64,000 nucleotides of DNA from Phanerochaete sordida (Eukaryota > Basidiomycota > Agaricomycetes > Polyporales > Phanerochaetaceae), in assembly GCA_019973155.2 (NCBI GenBank), contig BPQB01000101.1:42675-106674 (forward strand), in the 5' to 3' direction. Below the pieces are notes generated by a model, which was given only the letters and a program-made list of their open reading frames with translations, ran no database searches and was not told where the DNA came from. The translations under genes were made by a program, and so were the position numbers. Positions 24,700 through 35,860 of this stretch are shown here, in pieces. The first letter of the stretch is position 1. Each line of letters opens with the position of its first letter.

Positions 24700-25900
24700 A
24701 CTAATGAGTTGCACTGTGGCCGCGCCGGGTTGGTTCACTTCGTACACATCGTGAAGTGCTGTGTTGCTGGGTAGGGCTGGAGGAAGTGGAAGGCGAGGTC
24801 GATCGAGGAGTGGGAAGAAGGTGGCTGGTACACTGGCAGGACTGCACCACGATCAGTGACGAAGTTTTAGACGAGATGAAGAAATGCACATACGCAGAGC
24901 ATAGGAATCTGCCACGCGCAACTTGGAGACATTGCTTTCCTTCCTTCGAGTATCTTCGTCCAGGGCATTTGACTCGGCGACGGGCGTAGGCATGATAAAA
25001 CTGCCGGAGCCTAGCTGGAGAAGTTGCGGCGATGTTCATACCTCCATCTGCGGGTCCTGCATGAATGAGGGAGCGCTCAACGAGAGACCTGGGACACATA
25101 CTGACGAACACTTCCATATCCGCATTTATCCCCATTTTGCTCCCAGCCTCCTACTCTTCCTACGTACCCCCGATCTACGGCCTACCGTCGGCAGCTTCGT
25201 CCCTCGCATGATATCCCACGAGGTTGTGTCCAGCTATGCCGGCGTTGGAGACTTCCGGGCCTGCTCTGCGAGCACTCCGTCTTGCATCATTCATAGCACT
25301 CGCCGCCCGTCTTGCATCATTCATAGCACTCGCCGCCGCGCACGATGCGCCACTCGACCCGCGCCCACGTCTACACAGAAGGGCCAGCAAGTACAGGACG
25401 TTGTGCAGCGGAGGGGCGGAAGACGTCGAGCCCCAGAGTTCGGCCAAGGACGCTCGACCGCCGGCGAAGTCCTCACGACAGAGCTGTTGGCGCCGCCCGC
25501 GTCCAGCGAGACTGGCCGCAATCGCGCGGCAGCTGTCGGCACCTGTGCGCGGTGGACGCTGCGCAGCGCTGAGTCGGGTAGCCGTCCGAGAACTGGCGGT
25601 GCTGGGTATGCAGCGGCGTGCGGCGGGCCCTAGCGTATGGGGAATGTGGGGTGATTGGAGGAGAATGGTACGCGAGGGGTGGACCAGCGGGAACGGCTGG
25701 TCGTCGTGCGACGGTGTGGGCCTGAAAGATGGAAAGGACGGGAAATGATGGCTGTCGATGCGCCTGCGCGTGGAATGCGTAGGTTGGCCGAAAAGGGTGT
25801 GCTGTGAAACGACAGTCGAAGACACAATTCAGTCCGCGCCATGGCGATACCTGCACATCCGGGCGCGCCCTTGGGATAAAGGTGCGCCGAATCTTCAACG
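24700..25900 (-). pseudogene. Locus S, copy 1, with a 30 bp tandem duplication
   Basis: A minus-strand frame at 24,701-25,135 (VHFFISSKTSSLIVVQSC) corresponds in position and loosely in sequence to 34,951-35,406 of unit II. The segment GTCTTGCATCATTCATAGCA plus ten more bases is repeated twice in direct order at about 25,279-25,338, giving the peptide repeat AASAMNDARR read on the minus strand. The related place in unit II has its own, different duplication. No function assignable. Confidence 0.3.
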
Positions 25901-26999
25901 TTATCTCGCGCGCTGCCGTGGTCTGTCAGAGCAGGAGTATCGGAGCGATGGTGGGCGCAGCGAACGATGGCAACCTGACGAGACCTCGTGAGCATGTCCG
26001 CCCGAACGAATCTCTGCAGCTGGGGACGTACCTGACACAGATTGCCGAGTGAACGCCTACGAGAGGGCGCTTTGCGAGGCCGTCTTGGTCGCGAAGGCTA
26101 GACGGCCCTACGCTGCAAGGAGCAACGCGCTGCTTGCCAATTTGCGATCTGGAGATGTTCGCGTTATGGCATGTGTGGACGGGCTACGGGCGCGAGAGAT
26201 GGGGCAATGCCAGCGAATGAACCTGAGTTCCTCTGCGGGCCGTGCAGGACGCATGCCGGCATGGCGCATGATGTATTGGAAGTATAGACGCTTCGCAGTC
26301 TTGATGGTGCAGCAGGCAGGGAAAGATGGAATTTGGGATGTGCCCCAGAACTGTTGGAGGGCTGGACGTTCCGATTGGGGCATGTGACGGAGGGACAGTT
26401 TATGTCGTATGGCGAACTGCCTAGTGCAAGAATGAAAGCTTGTCATCGGCTGCATGGAACGAAAGCGCAGTTGTTGTCTTCGTATTCAACGAACGCCTGG
26501 GGAAATTCAGAGAGTGTAAGGACAGAACGGGGATGTAGAATGTGTGACGCACCTGCAGACCTCGTAGCGGGTCTCGCAACTCCTCAACCTGCATGTCCTA
26601 GCCTGACTTGGGTCCGCAACGTCCAGTTAACTTCGCCTGAGTGGTCCGGAGTACGCATAACCGCCTGGTCGTGCCGGATACTTGACCGAGGCGTTTCACC
26701 GTTCTGCGCGTACTTGAATGAACCCGTAAGTCAAATGTGATACGATGGACGGCACAAAATCACATACCTCGGCTACGGAACAGAAGTAGGTGGGCCTGGC
26801 AGCAGGCCGTCCGTGGCTGGCTATGGCATCGCGAAGCATCGAAGTTGGAAAGCGAGCTGGGCAACCGCTGACAGCACAGGGATAATCAAGCCGTTGGTTC
26901 GAGTAAAAAATGAGAGTAAGAGCAGAGCAGAGCCAGAGACATGCCGAGGGAGCGGTGAACGGCTTGGGAAGTGGTGAAGCTGGAGGCGTCGGGTCGGTC

Positions 27000-28195
27000 G
27001 TCACGACGCCTCGGCCCGTCGTATGCCGTCGCGCATGGTGCCGAGACAGCTAGTACAGGACGGAGCAAAGGAATTGAGAGCGCTCGAATGACACGAGCAC
27101 GGCCGCAGTCGGTGCGGGCGAGTGTGGTCGAAGACGACAATTGGGAACGAGGCCTGGGCCTGGGGCACTGCACGTGGCCGCCACGAAGCTGATGCCTCCG
27201 GCATTGGCCGCAGCCTGCTTTTCCACCGTGACGTCAGCAGGCTCCCTCGGCCGACTTCGACAGTACGCACACGCATGCCGCCTGGCGTTTCGATCGAGGG
27301 AAGCGAATATTGGCGGCATAAAACGTCCGTTCCGAGTGTCCTGCGCTTACAGCGCCGATCATGCTGGCTTGCGTACTACTCGGCGAGCATGGTCTTAGCC
27401 GGGCAAGTTTGCGAGCACACTCTCGATAGCCCGTGCTTCTGTCTCACCGCCCTGGATTTTTCGGATCGTAGGTTTCTCCCGCTGTCCAAGGAGGTCTTGA
27501 GTCTCAAAATACACTTACTCGATTTCTGCTACAAGAGATCATCAAGGGAGATGCAAAGCGAGCGCTTACGGGGCCGTTCAAGAGCATTCTGCAACGCGCT
27601 CCGCCACTCAGTCATAGCTCTATTCCGCGCCATGATCGAAGGACACGCTCAACGGTGAGCCGAGCAAGTATGTGACTTATCGTTCTGGAGTTAGTGTATC
27701 GCCTCAGGCCTGCCTGGGTACGCTGTGACGCACCGTAGATTGCGCACTGAGCGTCGAACGATGCCGGAAATCCTTGCAACGTACTAATTGCCGCGCAGCA
27801 GCGTTCCCGCGGAGGAACTCATGGCGACCGTGCTGTTGTAAGGTGCGCATCGCCTTTCTTACTCTATGTCGCATCCGGGGCTATACTCCGGAGCGAGCAA
27901 AACCTTGGCTACGACGTATGCCCCCAGAGATCCCACTACAAAATCTGTGAAATAACGAGTGCGCGGATGATGGAACGAGCAATGACTCATCCCTCGTAAA
28001 AAATGTGTATCGGAGGCTGCGCGGCACGGCTACTGTAGCAGATGGTGCTGAGAGCATGAACGCGATACGCAGCGACTCAGGTTGGTTTAAATGTTCTTCG
28101 CAACCAAATATGTGTACTTACGACTCTCTGCAGGTCTCTCTACCAGGCTGGATCTTTGCTCACAGGGTAACACTTTCGGACGCGTTTATATATAA
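27000..28195 (-). pseudogene. Locus P, copy 2
   Basis: A TATATATAA box at 28,187-28,195 is followed leftward by a donor-like GTAAGTAC near 28,120, then MTEWRSALQNALERPRKRSL (near 27,570-27,625), RAVRQKHGLSR (near 27,430-27,465) and the anchor block near 27,173. A stop follows LCISLDDLL (near 27,535), where copy 3 reads on into LEQELESS. Probably an inactive copy, or a gene whose introns I have not placed. Confidence 0.35.
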
Positions 28196-28199
28196 CCGC

Positions 28200-28820
28200 G
28201 CTAGCAACCATGGCGGTTTCATGCTGTACCGCCAACTGCACGTTGGTCTCGCACGCACAGTTGTGTTCGCCAAACGGCGGCATACGCGTACAGGCGACAT
28301 TTTGTCCTTGTTAGGCTGCTCGACGTTTGCGACTTCGTGGATCCTACGGTGGAGCTCGAGACGAGTGAGAATATGGCCGAGCACGCTCGAGCGATCGGAG
28401 TTGGGCGATCTTCACGTTGCGATGTACGCGAAAGCTACGACGCTCTTGGCCCTCTGTCCTTCTGTCGCTGAAGCATGCTCAGCGATGCGAAGGGCACGAA
28501 GCGAGCGGACAATGCGGGCATCGGGAACGGTGGCAATCGGCCACTGAATAGCCGGACACCGTTGGTCCGTGCTTCTGCCAGCGCCGGACCAAGTGTGTCC
28601 TTTGGCATAGATATGTCCATCTACATGCTGAGTGTAGTGTTTCATCAGCGCGTTTTCTGCCCTCCGTGTATGTCGATAACCTGCTGGTGCCAATAATACA
28701 TAATCCAGTGAAACATTCGTCCATCCGATCCCAAGTCTCGCCCTCGCAAAGTCATTGTCCGTCCTGTGCCTCCGCTCGAGACTCCACCCCAGACCTCCCC
28801 GCGCCAACCACCTTATCTCT
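28200..28820. other. Conserved spacer beside the SPRY-F-box gene, copy 2
   Basis: Open in two frames on opposite strands: minus VPDARIVRSLRALRIAEHA (28,412-28,807 frame) and plus ARSERTMRASGTVAIGH (28,005-28,547 frame). Both share peptides with copy 3. Codon-level comparison of the two copies is needed to tell which strand, if any, is coding. Confidence 0.35.
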
Positions 28821-28826
28821 CTCCCT

Positions 28827-30954
28827 TTATTCCTGGTCGCTAGTGCCGGCTTCGATGGTTATAAGCCCGAGACGATGCGCGTGAGGCATGAGCTCCGGAA
28901 GTCGTGCTTGGAGATCTGGGACCTTGGTCTCGAGGTACGTGTCGTTAAGAGTAAGGGTAAGCGGGTAGTGAGGGCACAGACGGGGGGAGTCAAGATCTTG
29001 GAGTGCCAACTCGACAGACGAAAATCCGTAGCTGGATCGGAATGTTGCAAGGAGACGTGCACGGATGGGGCTGTTCTCTCCAGCCGATGGTATTGACCAT
29101 TTCAGGTTCAAATTCCAAAACACGTGTCTAACGTTCAGGGATGCTAATCGGCGTGCAGATGCCATGAATGTACGACCTCCTGCAAGACAAAAAGTACCTA
29201 CAATCTGGCGTCCCTGAGGTATCTGCTTTGTATGTATATTCTGCCCATATGGTGGAGCTCCAATTCGTTGTCCACGGCGCTCTTAAGACCGCTTCAGCCA
29301 CAGCGGACGCGCCAGAGTCATTGCCAGTGCAGAGCCGCGCTGCAACGGCTGCCATGGCTGCTCGCTGGTTGATCGTGGGCACAGCCTTCCAGCTGAACGT
29401 CTGCAACCTCTGCGCCGCGGCAGCAACATGCGCCGGGCGCACCGGCCCCACGCGATCGATCGTCACGTAGTCAAGCACCAGGTTCTTCAGCGAGGGTAGG
29501 GCGTGGATGATGGAGAAAAGCTGGGCGCAGGAGTGAAGGAATCGGTGTGTTAGTTCGAGTGTATGGAGGGTGCGAAGATGACGAAGAAGTGCAGGTAACC
29601 TTGATGTGACGCGCGGAGGTGCAGGTAAAGGAAGTACAGGCGGAGGATCAGAGCGATATCGCTGCCGTTTCAACGACAGCTGGGAAGTCTGGGTAGGATA
29701 TGTGAGCTGCGTAAGCTGTGTTGCATGTGTGCCAAGTCCCAGTAACAGAACGGTCTCCACCGCAGGCGGACCGACGTCATTGCATTTCCAGGGGCTGCCA
29801 ATCGAGAATGTGCGGATGTACTGTCCGGGATTTGAACCCGAAGTGTCGGCGGGACAGGTGCGGACTGTTTTCATTAGCGATTCCAGGTGACCAATTTTGC
29901 TGATGCTAATGGTGGCAAAAGGGATAGGCCTGAGGATACCGCTCCAATGGCGGCATACGAGCCTGAGCCTTCCTACAAGGCGTTGTGCTGTTCGGCTTGA
30001 TCCCGAAATGACATAGTGCACGATGATGGAAAGCACTTCTGGTGGCAGTGGTGCGTGTTCAACGAACTGACGAGTGCGCGCACTCACCATGCGGGCGAGG
30101 TATGCTTGAGCAGCAAAGGGGGAATGGCTTTCGTCAAAAGAGATGCGAATGTCAAACCAAGGCAATGACAACGACAAGCTGTCGTTGTAGCCATCGGTGT
30201 GGAGAAACACCGCCAGGCGAGTTTCTGACTTGGAATCGAACGTGTAGTCTCCTGTGGTGTTGGTGAGCTATAGAACTCTCATTCATATGTTACTTACCTA
30301 GCCATGCGCCGTTTCGTGTTAGAAATACGGCACGCATATCTGATCGAATGCCACATCCTATGACGTCCCCAGCTGGAAGCATCTATGAGCCAAACGGTAC
30401 ATTTCTTGAGGTCAAAGGTACTGAGTCTTACCGGAGAATCCTTCTTTGGCTTCCCTTGAATGACGCGTACCATACGTGGTTTTGAACGATTGGAATACTC
30501 CGTCGCTCCACCAGACCTTGCAGTGCTTGATGTTCAAGTGCGGGGGACCTTGGATCCGAGCTTTGGTTTGAAAGAGGCTGCCAATTAAGCCGTATCAGAG
30601 GCTATACATTGAAACATGAAAAAGCCGCCTACCCAACTCCCAAGCTACATAGAAAAGTGTTAGGAAGCTGCGCACTTGGTGCTTCATGTGTTGCACTTAC
30701 TGGACTTCATGCAGCTCCTTCACCGCAACTTCAAAGTACTGCAGGCCATTGGATTCCACAAGTATATCTGAATAAACCACTCCGTTTTCGTCAAGAGTAA
30801 TTGCGACATCTTGGAATCCAACAGGCGCGGTAGGAATGCCCCACTTGAGAGTCGTACTGCGCTCTTTGATGCGATCTGGGAATCTGATTCGTTCTAGGCG
30901 CCTTTTAGAGATTACGAATTGGGGAGCAGCTGAAGAATGAGTGGTTGCAATCAT
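28827..30954 (-). CDS. SPRY plus F-box protein, copy 2
   Basis: Same architecture as copy 1. I chose the start MIATTHSSAAPQF at 30,954; the frame is open for another 38 codons upstream. SPRY blocks: ENGVVYSDILVESNGLQYFE, INWWS-type block IKHCKVWWSDGVFQSFKTTY (near 30,470-30,530), GDVIGCGIRSDMRAVFLTRN (near 30,310-30,370), and WFDIRISFDESH (near 30,130-30,165). F-box: LPPEVLSIIVHYV...LRLVCRHWSGIL (about 29,940-30,050). The leucine-rich part ends TYKADTSGTPDCR, joined to the last exon LKWSIPSAEENSPIRARLLA-like sequence, with stop after GTSDQE at 28,827. The C-terminal third is almost identical to copy 3, while the F-box region is closer to copy 1. It could be an intact gene; splice sites are hand-placed. 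Confidence 0.73.
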
Positions 30955-31289
30955 TGTGGGTCGGGTGCATGAGAGACAGCTCAGGCAGGCAGTACTGTTG
31001 CATTTATACAGACCGACACTGGCAGTGGGACGAAGACCGCCACAGCCACGTCGCATGTATCCAGGCATTCCCCTGAGCCTTGCCGCACATGGAACACGCG
31101 ACGGGCATCTTTACACGTCCCAAATGCACGGCACTGGCCCAAAGGCTATACTACAATACATGGCGTGCATTAGACGTGTAATGTTCTGCAGTGGAAGCTT
31201 TGCAACGTGCAGTGTGGGAGAGCCGCGGTCCCCGGTGTGCACGCAGTGAGAATACGGGGTAGAAGCTATCATTCCAGTCTAATTTATTC

Positions 31290-31900
31290 CTGATCAGCAC
31301 TTTGACGCGCGGAGCATGATCGTTACAGAATTATCTTCCCCGCGCGTTGTACGAGGCGATACAACGCGCGTACGATACAGGACGGGACAACTACAGGCGG
31401 TATGCGTACGGGACGGCTGCTGCCTGGATTGCTGCGGCGCAAGTCTGTGTAAGTCTGTGCAGTCGGCCAGCTGTACGACTGTCAGCACTCGCGCAGCTCC
31501 GCGTCCAGGATCAGCATCACGGCCTTCTCCGCTGGTGTTTTCCAGAGGCAGTTCGTAGCTCGCAGTGCCACCCGTGTCGGTTTTTGTGTATAACGCCCGA
31601 TCGCTGCAGACACGTCGCGTACGAGGTTTCTTGGGGATTTCCACGAAGCTTTCTGCGTGGTCGAGGCGGGGGCAATGCTTGTACAGCATAGCATGGCCCG
31701 AGGGCCGTGGAGCGACCGCGCGATGTGTGCGCCCACTCCTCATGGTGGTGGCGCAGCTTCAAAGCTTGCGGGAAGGCCCGCGTAGCGCTCCAAGGACACG
31801 GAGAATGGACGCCGGGATGCCACCAACACCGCAGAACCCTCGCCGTCTTTCCTAGGACGCTAGCCGGTTGCGCGCCACGCCGGGCGCCCGCACTGCCCCA
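31290..31900. other. Block Q, copy 2
   Basis: Relative of 21,310-21,900 and of 42,710-43,310. It reads TQTCAAAIQAA on the minus strand near 31,420. Frames are broken; no domain seen. Confidence 0.3.
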
Positions 31901-32099
31901 CGCCGTTCTCGTCGGAGCGACGCTCGTTCATAGCCCGCTTCGCGAGCTACCGCATGACCTCGCACGTGTCTCGAGGAACGGAAGAGCCGGATGCTCGACG
32001 ATTGAGTCCTGTGTAAGAGGAAATCCCGTTTTTCTGCGACGAGAGTATAACTGGGGAAGGACCTTGGTTGAATGACGGCGCGACGCAGACTCGCGCGAG

Positions 32100-34400
32100 C
32101 TCAATGATGGGACGTCAGCAGGGCTGAGGCGACGGTCAATAACGGATTATATTGCGAAGGAGTTCGAGCCCGACCCGCGCACGCACATTGAAGCCTGCAA
32201 TGCCGAGACCGTCCATGTCGCTGGGCTAAAGTCTCTTCTCGACCGCCAGCATCGATCCAGTTCAGCGTCTGCGAACCACACGCGCTGTGGTCGGCCGATG
32301 TTGGCGTACCAGCGCCGCGCAATGAATTCCTACCGCACCGCCAGAGCGCCTTAAAGAAGCAGCAAGCGGCGTGCTGTCTTCCCAGCAGGGGCCGGCGGGC
32401 ACCAGGATGCCAGCGTGTAGGCAGCCATGCTTCGCGGAGGCATGCTGTTCAGCCGTACTCGCGGCGATTTGCCTGCCCCGCCGAGCCGTCGATGTTCCTA
32501 CCCTATCGCAGGGCCTCGTACATGGCATACGGAAAGAGGGAAGCGCGCGTTTGCTGCGCGCAAAAGCGGTCGCCTCCGAGCCATGACCGTCGCCGAAGTA
32601 CGCCGAGAGCGCGTCCAGCACGGGAGGTGTCTCGGGACCTGCGGTGCGGGGGCACGTGAGTGCTGGGGCGGAGCACGATTAGGGCTTTGAGTCATGAGCT
32701 GGGCGAGCGCAGAGTCGCAGGCGAAAGGGCCCGTGGATGTCGGTGTGTACATGATGGTACGCAGCACGAGGGCACGAAGCGCGCTTGCCCTGCGCGTAGC
32801 GAGACTTCGTGGACGAGCGAGGGCACAAGCAGGGGAGGCCGAGCGAAGCCGATCGTGTCAGGATGGCGGCTGGTGATGGGGTAGGCGGCCGCGCTGCGGT
32901 GGCGACCTCGGTATTGGGCCAACAAACGCTCCTCGATACTGGTCCCGAGCGAACGCCGCAGGCAAGACGCACGGAGTCGAGCAACCTCATAGGAAGGATC
33001 TCCCTAGGCTCCAGCTGATGATGGCACTTGAGTCGCGTGTCATCAGTCCGCGGGAGAGTGTGGACGTCGAATATGCTGAAGCGCACACGCGCGCGGGCGT
33101 GCCTCCGCCCAGATGGGCGGCGGTAGTGCCGAGTGCTGCAGCAGCCGAAGGCGAGGTCTGAAATACTCGTGTTAGCCCGTACGCAAAGCGCGAGCACGGA
33201 GACACACCAGAAGGAGAGCCTCGGACGCCTGTGCATCAGAGGGGTTGGCGGCGCAAAGCACGAGGTGGAGTTTTTCTTCTTGTCCTGAGCCAGATTATCG
33301 TGCGCGTTGGAACGGTTCGAATGCCAGGCTCAACGGCTGGCGCCAGAACAGCCGGTATCGTAGTGTCGCGACCGAAGAGTGGTAGGTGGGCGAGGAGCCT
33401 AGAGGCCTCGGGACGTTCGTGACGCAGTGTTGGCAGGACGAGACGAACGCGCGATTGATATCCGAGGCCGCGCAGACGATGTCTTGGTCTGAAACCACGA
33501 CGGCTGCCACTCCTCTGGACAAGACCTCTGCTGTCCACATCAGACATGGGCGCAGGTTGTGGACAGATCACGCTTACCAAGTTGGAGCTACCAGAGGTTT
33601 GACGAGCGTAGTGGGGCTCGGTGCGTCGGAGGCGGTCCATGCCACGGGCAATAAGTACCAAGGCAAGCGTGGGCATGGCACACCCTGCGAGGTCGAGGCG
33701 AATGGTCGTTTATCCTCCAGTAGCGAGGGTGTCGAACGCAGCAGCATTTCCCGCGCGTATCAATTGGGTCACAGCGATGACGATGTTGCTCTGCCCCAGA
33801 TATGTTGGACAGGACCAGGTGGACGGGCGGATGCTCTTGGTGACTGACGTTCGGGATAGCTACACGTCACCCACGAGTCCACGCCTGAGAGAGGAGAACA
33901 TCAGCTAGTGCTGGCGAGGATATTTAATGTGGTACGCACCTGTACAATCGACACGATGCATGAGCCCGCGTCGACCTCCCTCCTGCGCCATGCAGCTCTC
34001 GTTCGACACCAGTTCCTGGAGGGCGATGTTGTCCAGCCCTTGAACCCCGCTTCGAGGGAGGGAAAGGGGCAGGTTTATCAGCATTAAGACTGAGCCAGAC
34101 GTCAGCAAAGAATCATGCAGGCCGTGCCACACCTGTATGCGCACCTCAGGCCTCAGGACGGCAGAGACGGGTAGGACACACGCTTGGATGTCCGATCCTC
34201 GTACGGCGACGGAGCGCGTGTGCGTGGTCTTGCGCGCTCGTGGGCAAGGGGTCGTGGGTAGGGCTGTAGGATCGGTTTTGGGACAGAGAGAAAGACTCCG
34301 AGTGGAGGCAGACGTCGGGCGAGCCATTTATTGTCGCGGCGTCGTGGAGCAAGCTGCGAAGCGCGGGGAGGCGCCCCGCCGCCTTCCAAACGCGCACTCA
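32100..34400 (-). pseudogene. Locus R, copy 2
   Basis: The best preserved of the three. The minus frame 33,905-34,327 contains LDNIALQELVSNESCMAQE. Frames near 34,330-34,400 give RVWKAAGRLPALRSLLHDAA. Those near 33,330-33,420 give HSSVATLRYRLFWRQPLSL, matching SSVATLRRWLFQLALRP in copy 3. CAANPSDAQASEALLLV lies near 33,200-33,250. I could not build one uninterrupted gene, but the spacing of conserved pieces (about 100-200 bp each) would fit a gene with many short introns. Family unknown. Confidence 0.4.
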
Positions 34401-34949
34401 TGGCGCGGATACGACAGGGCGCATCAGGCCCGAGCTTTCCCGATGCGGGTGGTGGCGACCACGTGGCTTTGCTTGCGCTCCCGCCGCCGTCTGGACCCTC
34501 GTCTTTTCGCGGCTTCCTTCTTGGATAGTCTGTACTGTTGTGAATTCATACTGCTGCGCCCATACACATACGCCCCGAAGCATCGATGCCGGGAGCACGC
34601 TGACAGCACGGAGACCCCAGGACTGTGACGATTTGCTGGAGCACCTCGACGACATGCAATTGGCATCCAAGGCTGCCTCGTCTCCGCCGGCGCGTCCGCG
34701 CGAGCGCAGCCCTGGCGCAAACACGGCGCCACCCCCGCCAAGAGCCTCGAGAACACGCGCGCTGAAAGATGCCATGCTTGGAGGACCTGGCAGGTGTCGA
34801 TCGCCGCTACCGACGACTCGCAGAGCGTGCGCATGTAATGCAAGGCGCGTCTGTGTAGCATCGCGACTTGCGAAGCGTTCTAGCGATCAGCATCGATAAT
34901 GCGCTGCGCGCCGAGCCTCTCGGTGGCGAGTATCGGCTCTAGGCGGAGC

Positions 34950-35860
34950 GTTACGCGCGTCGGGGCGCGCTGGACGAAACCCTGCCGGCGGCGCACTGAG
35001 ACCGCGTTCCGTGGCTGCGAGGATACGGGTCGCTTCGTCCACGGCGTGAGGTGGTGGGCCGTTGGGTAGGGCCCGAGGAAGTGAAGGCAAGGTCGTTTTG
35101 GCGGTAGTGGAAAGGATATGGCCGGGGCACAGGCGAGACTGTGCGGCGACCGACGACGATGCTTCGAACAAAGTGAAACACTGCGAAGACGGAGAGAATG
35201 GATGTTCGGCGTGCGCAGTACGACCATCTGGCCGCGCTTTCCTCAATAGACCTCGATCCGAGTACTTGCTCTGGCGACGAGCGTGGGCATGTACAGTACA
35301 TTTCCCGGAGCATGGCCGTGAAAGTTGCGGCAAACCTTCTGCCTCCATTCACCTGCATGCCATGAATTAGCAACCACTTGCGTAAAAGACTACACAAACA
35401 TACCAATGAACACGTCCAAAATCTATTCTATCCTCACCCTGCTCCCAGCCGCCTAGCCTTCCCGCGTGCTGCCCATCGAACTCCCGCTTGCAGCACATCT
35501 ATCGCCTCTTGATATCGCTTGAGGATGCGGCCAGTCGTGCCGACGTGAGACGCATCCCAGACCCGTCCTGCGCGCGCTCCGTCTCGCAGCATCCTGCCAG
35601 CGGCCGTCCATCCGCGCCCGCTGGGTACATCTCGATGCCAGCAGCCGTCCATCCGCGCCCGCTGGGTACATCTCGATGCCAGCACGACGAGCCGCTCCAC
35701 GAGCGGCTCGGCTACGTCCAAACCAGACTCCAGAGAGACAGTGAGAATAGAGCTCCGGATAATGAAGAGACGAATGACGTAGAGGAGGATAGTCCAGCAG
35801 GGACGCTCGAGCACAGGTGAAGCATTTGCGGGAGGGGCCTCGGGAAGGCGAACGTCCAAT
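34950..35860 (-). pseudogene. Locus S, copy 2, with a 41 bp tandem duplication
   Basis: Minus frame 34,951-35,406 (FAATFTAMLREMYC) and minus frame 35,434-35,859 (VGTTGRILKRYQEAIDVLQA) relate to 24,700-25,900. At 35,603-35,684 a 41 bp segment starting GCCGTCCATCCGCGCCCGCT is present twice, head to tail; because 41 is not a multiple of 3, the second copy is read in another frame. The locus may be dead. Confidence 0.3.

Larger units (their letters stand above)
16770..26880. repeat. Tandem unit I of a diverged triplication
   Basis: Unit I is the leftmost of three related segments. Anchors seen in all three: the block beginning CGTGGCCGCCACGAAGCTGA at 17,469, again near 27,173 and 38,841; the SPRY-F-box gene; a block near 21,320-21,570 with relatives near 31,300-31,750 and 42,900-43,300; and the block CGCCCCGCCGCC near 24,062 with relatives near 34,372 and 45,692. 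Anchor spacing is about 9.7-10.3 kb between I and II and 11.3-11.7 kb between II and III. Outer limits are estimates. A short piece resembling 27,560-27,720 also recurs at 22,500-22,640, so smaller rearrangements exist inside the unit. Confidence 0.7.
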
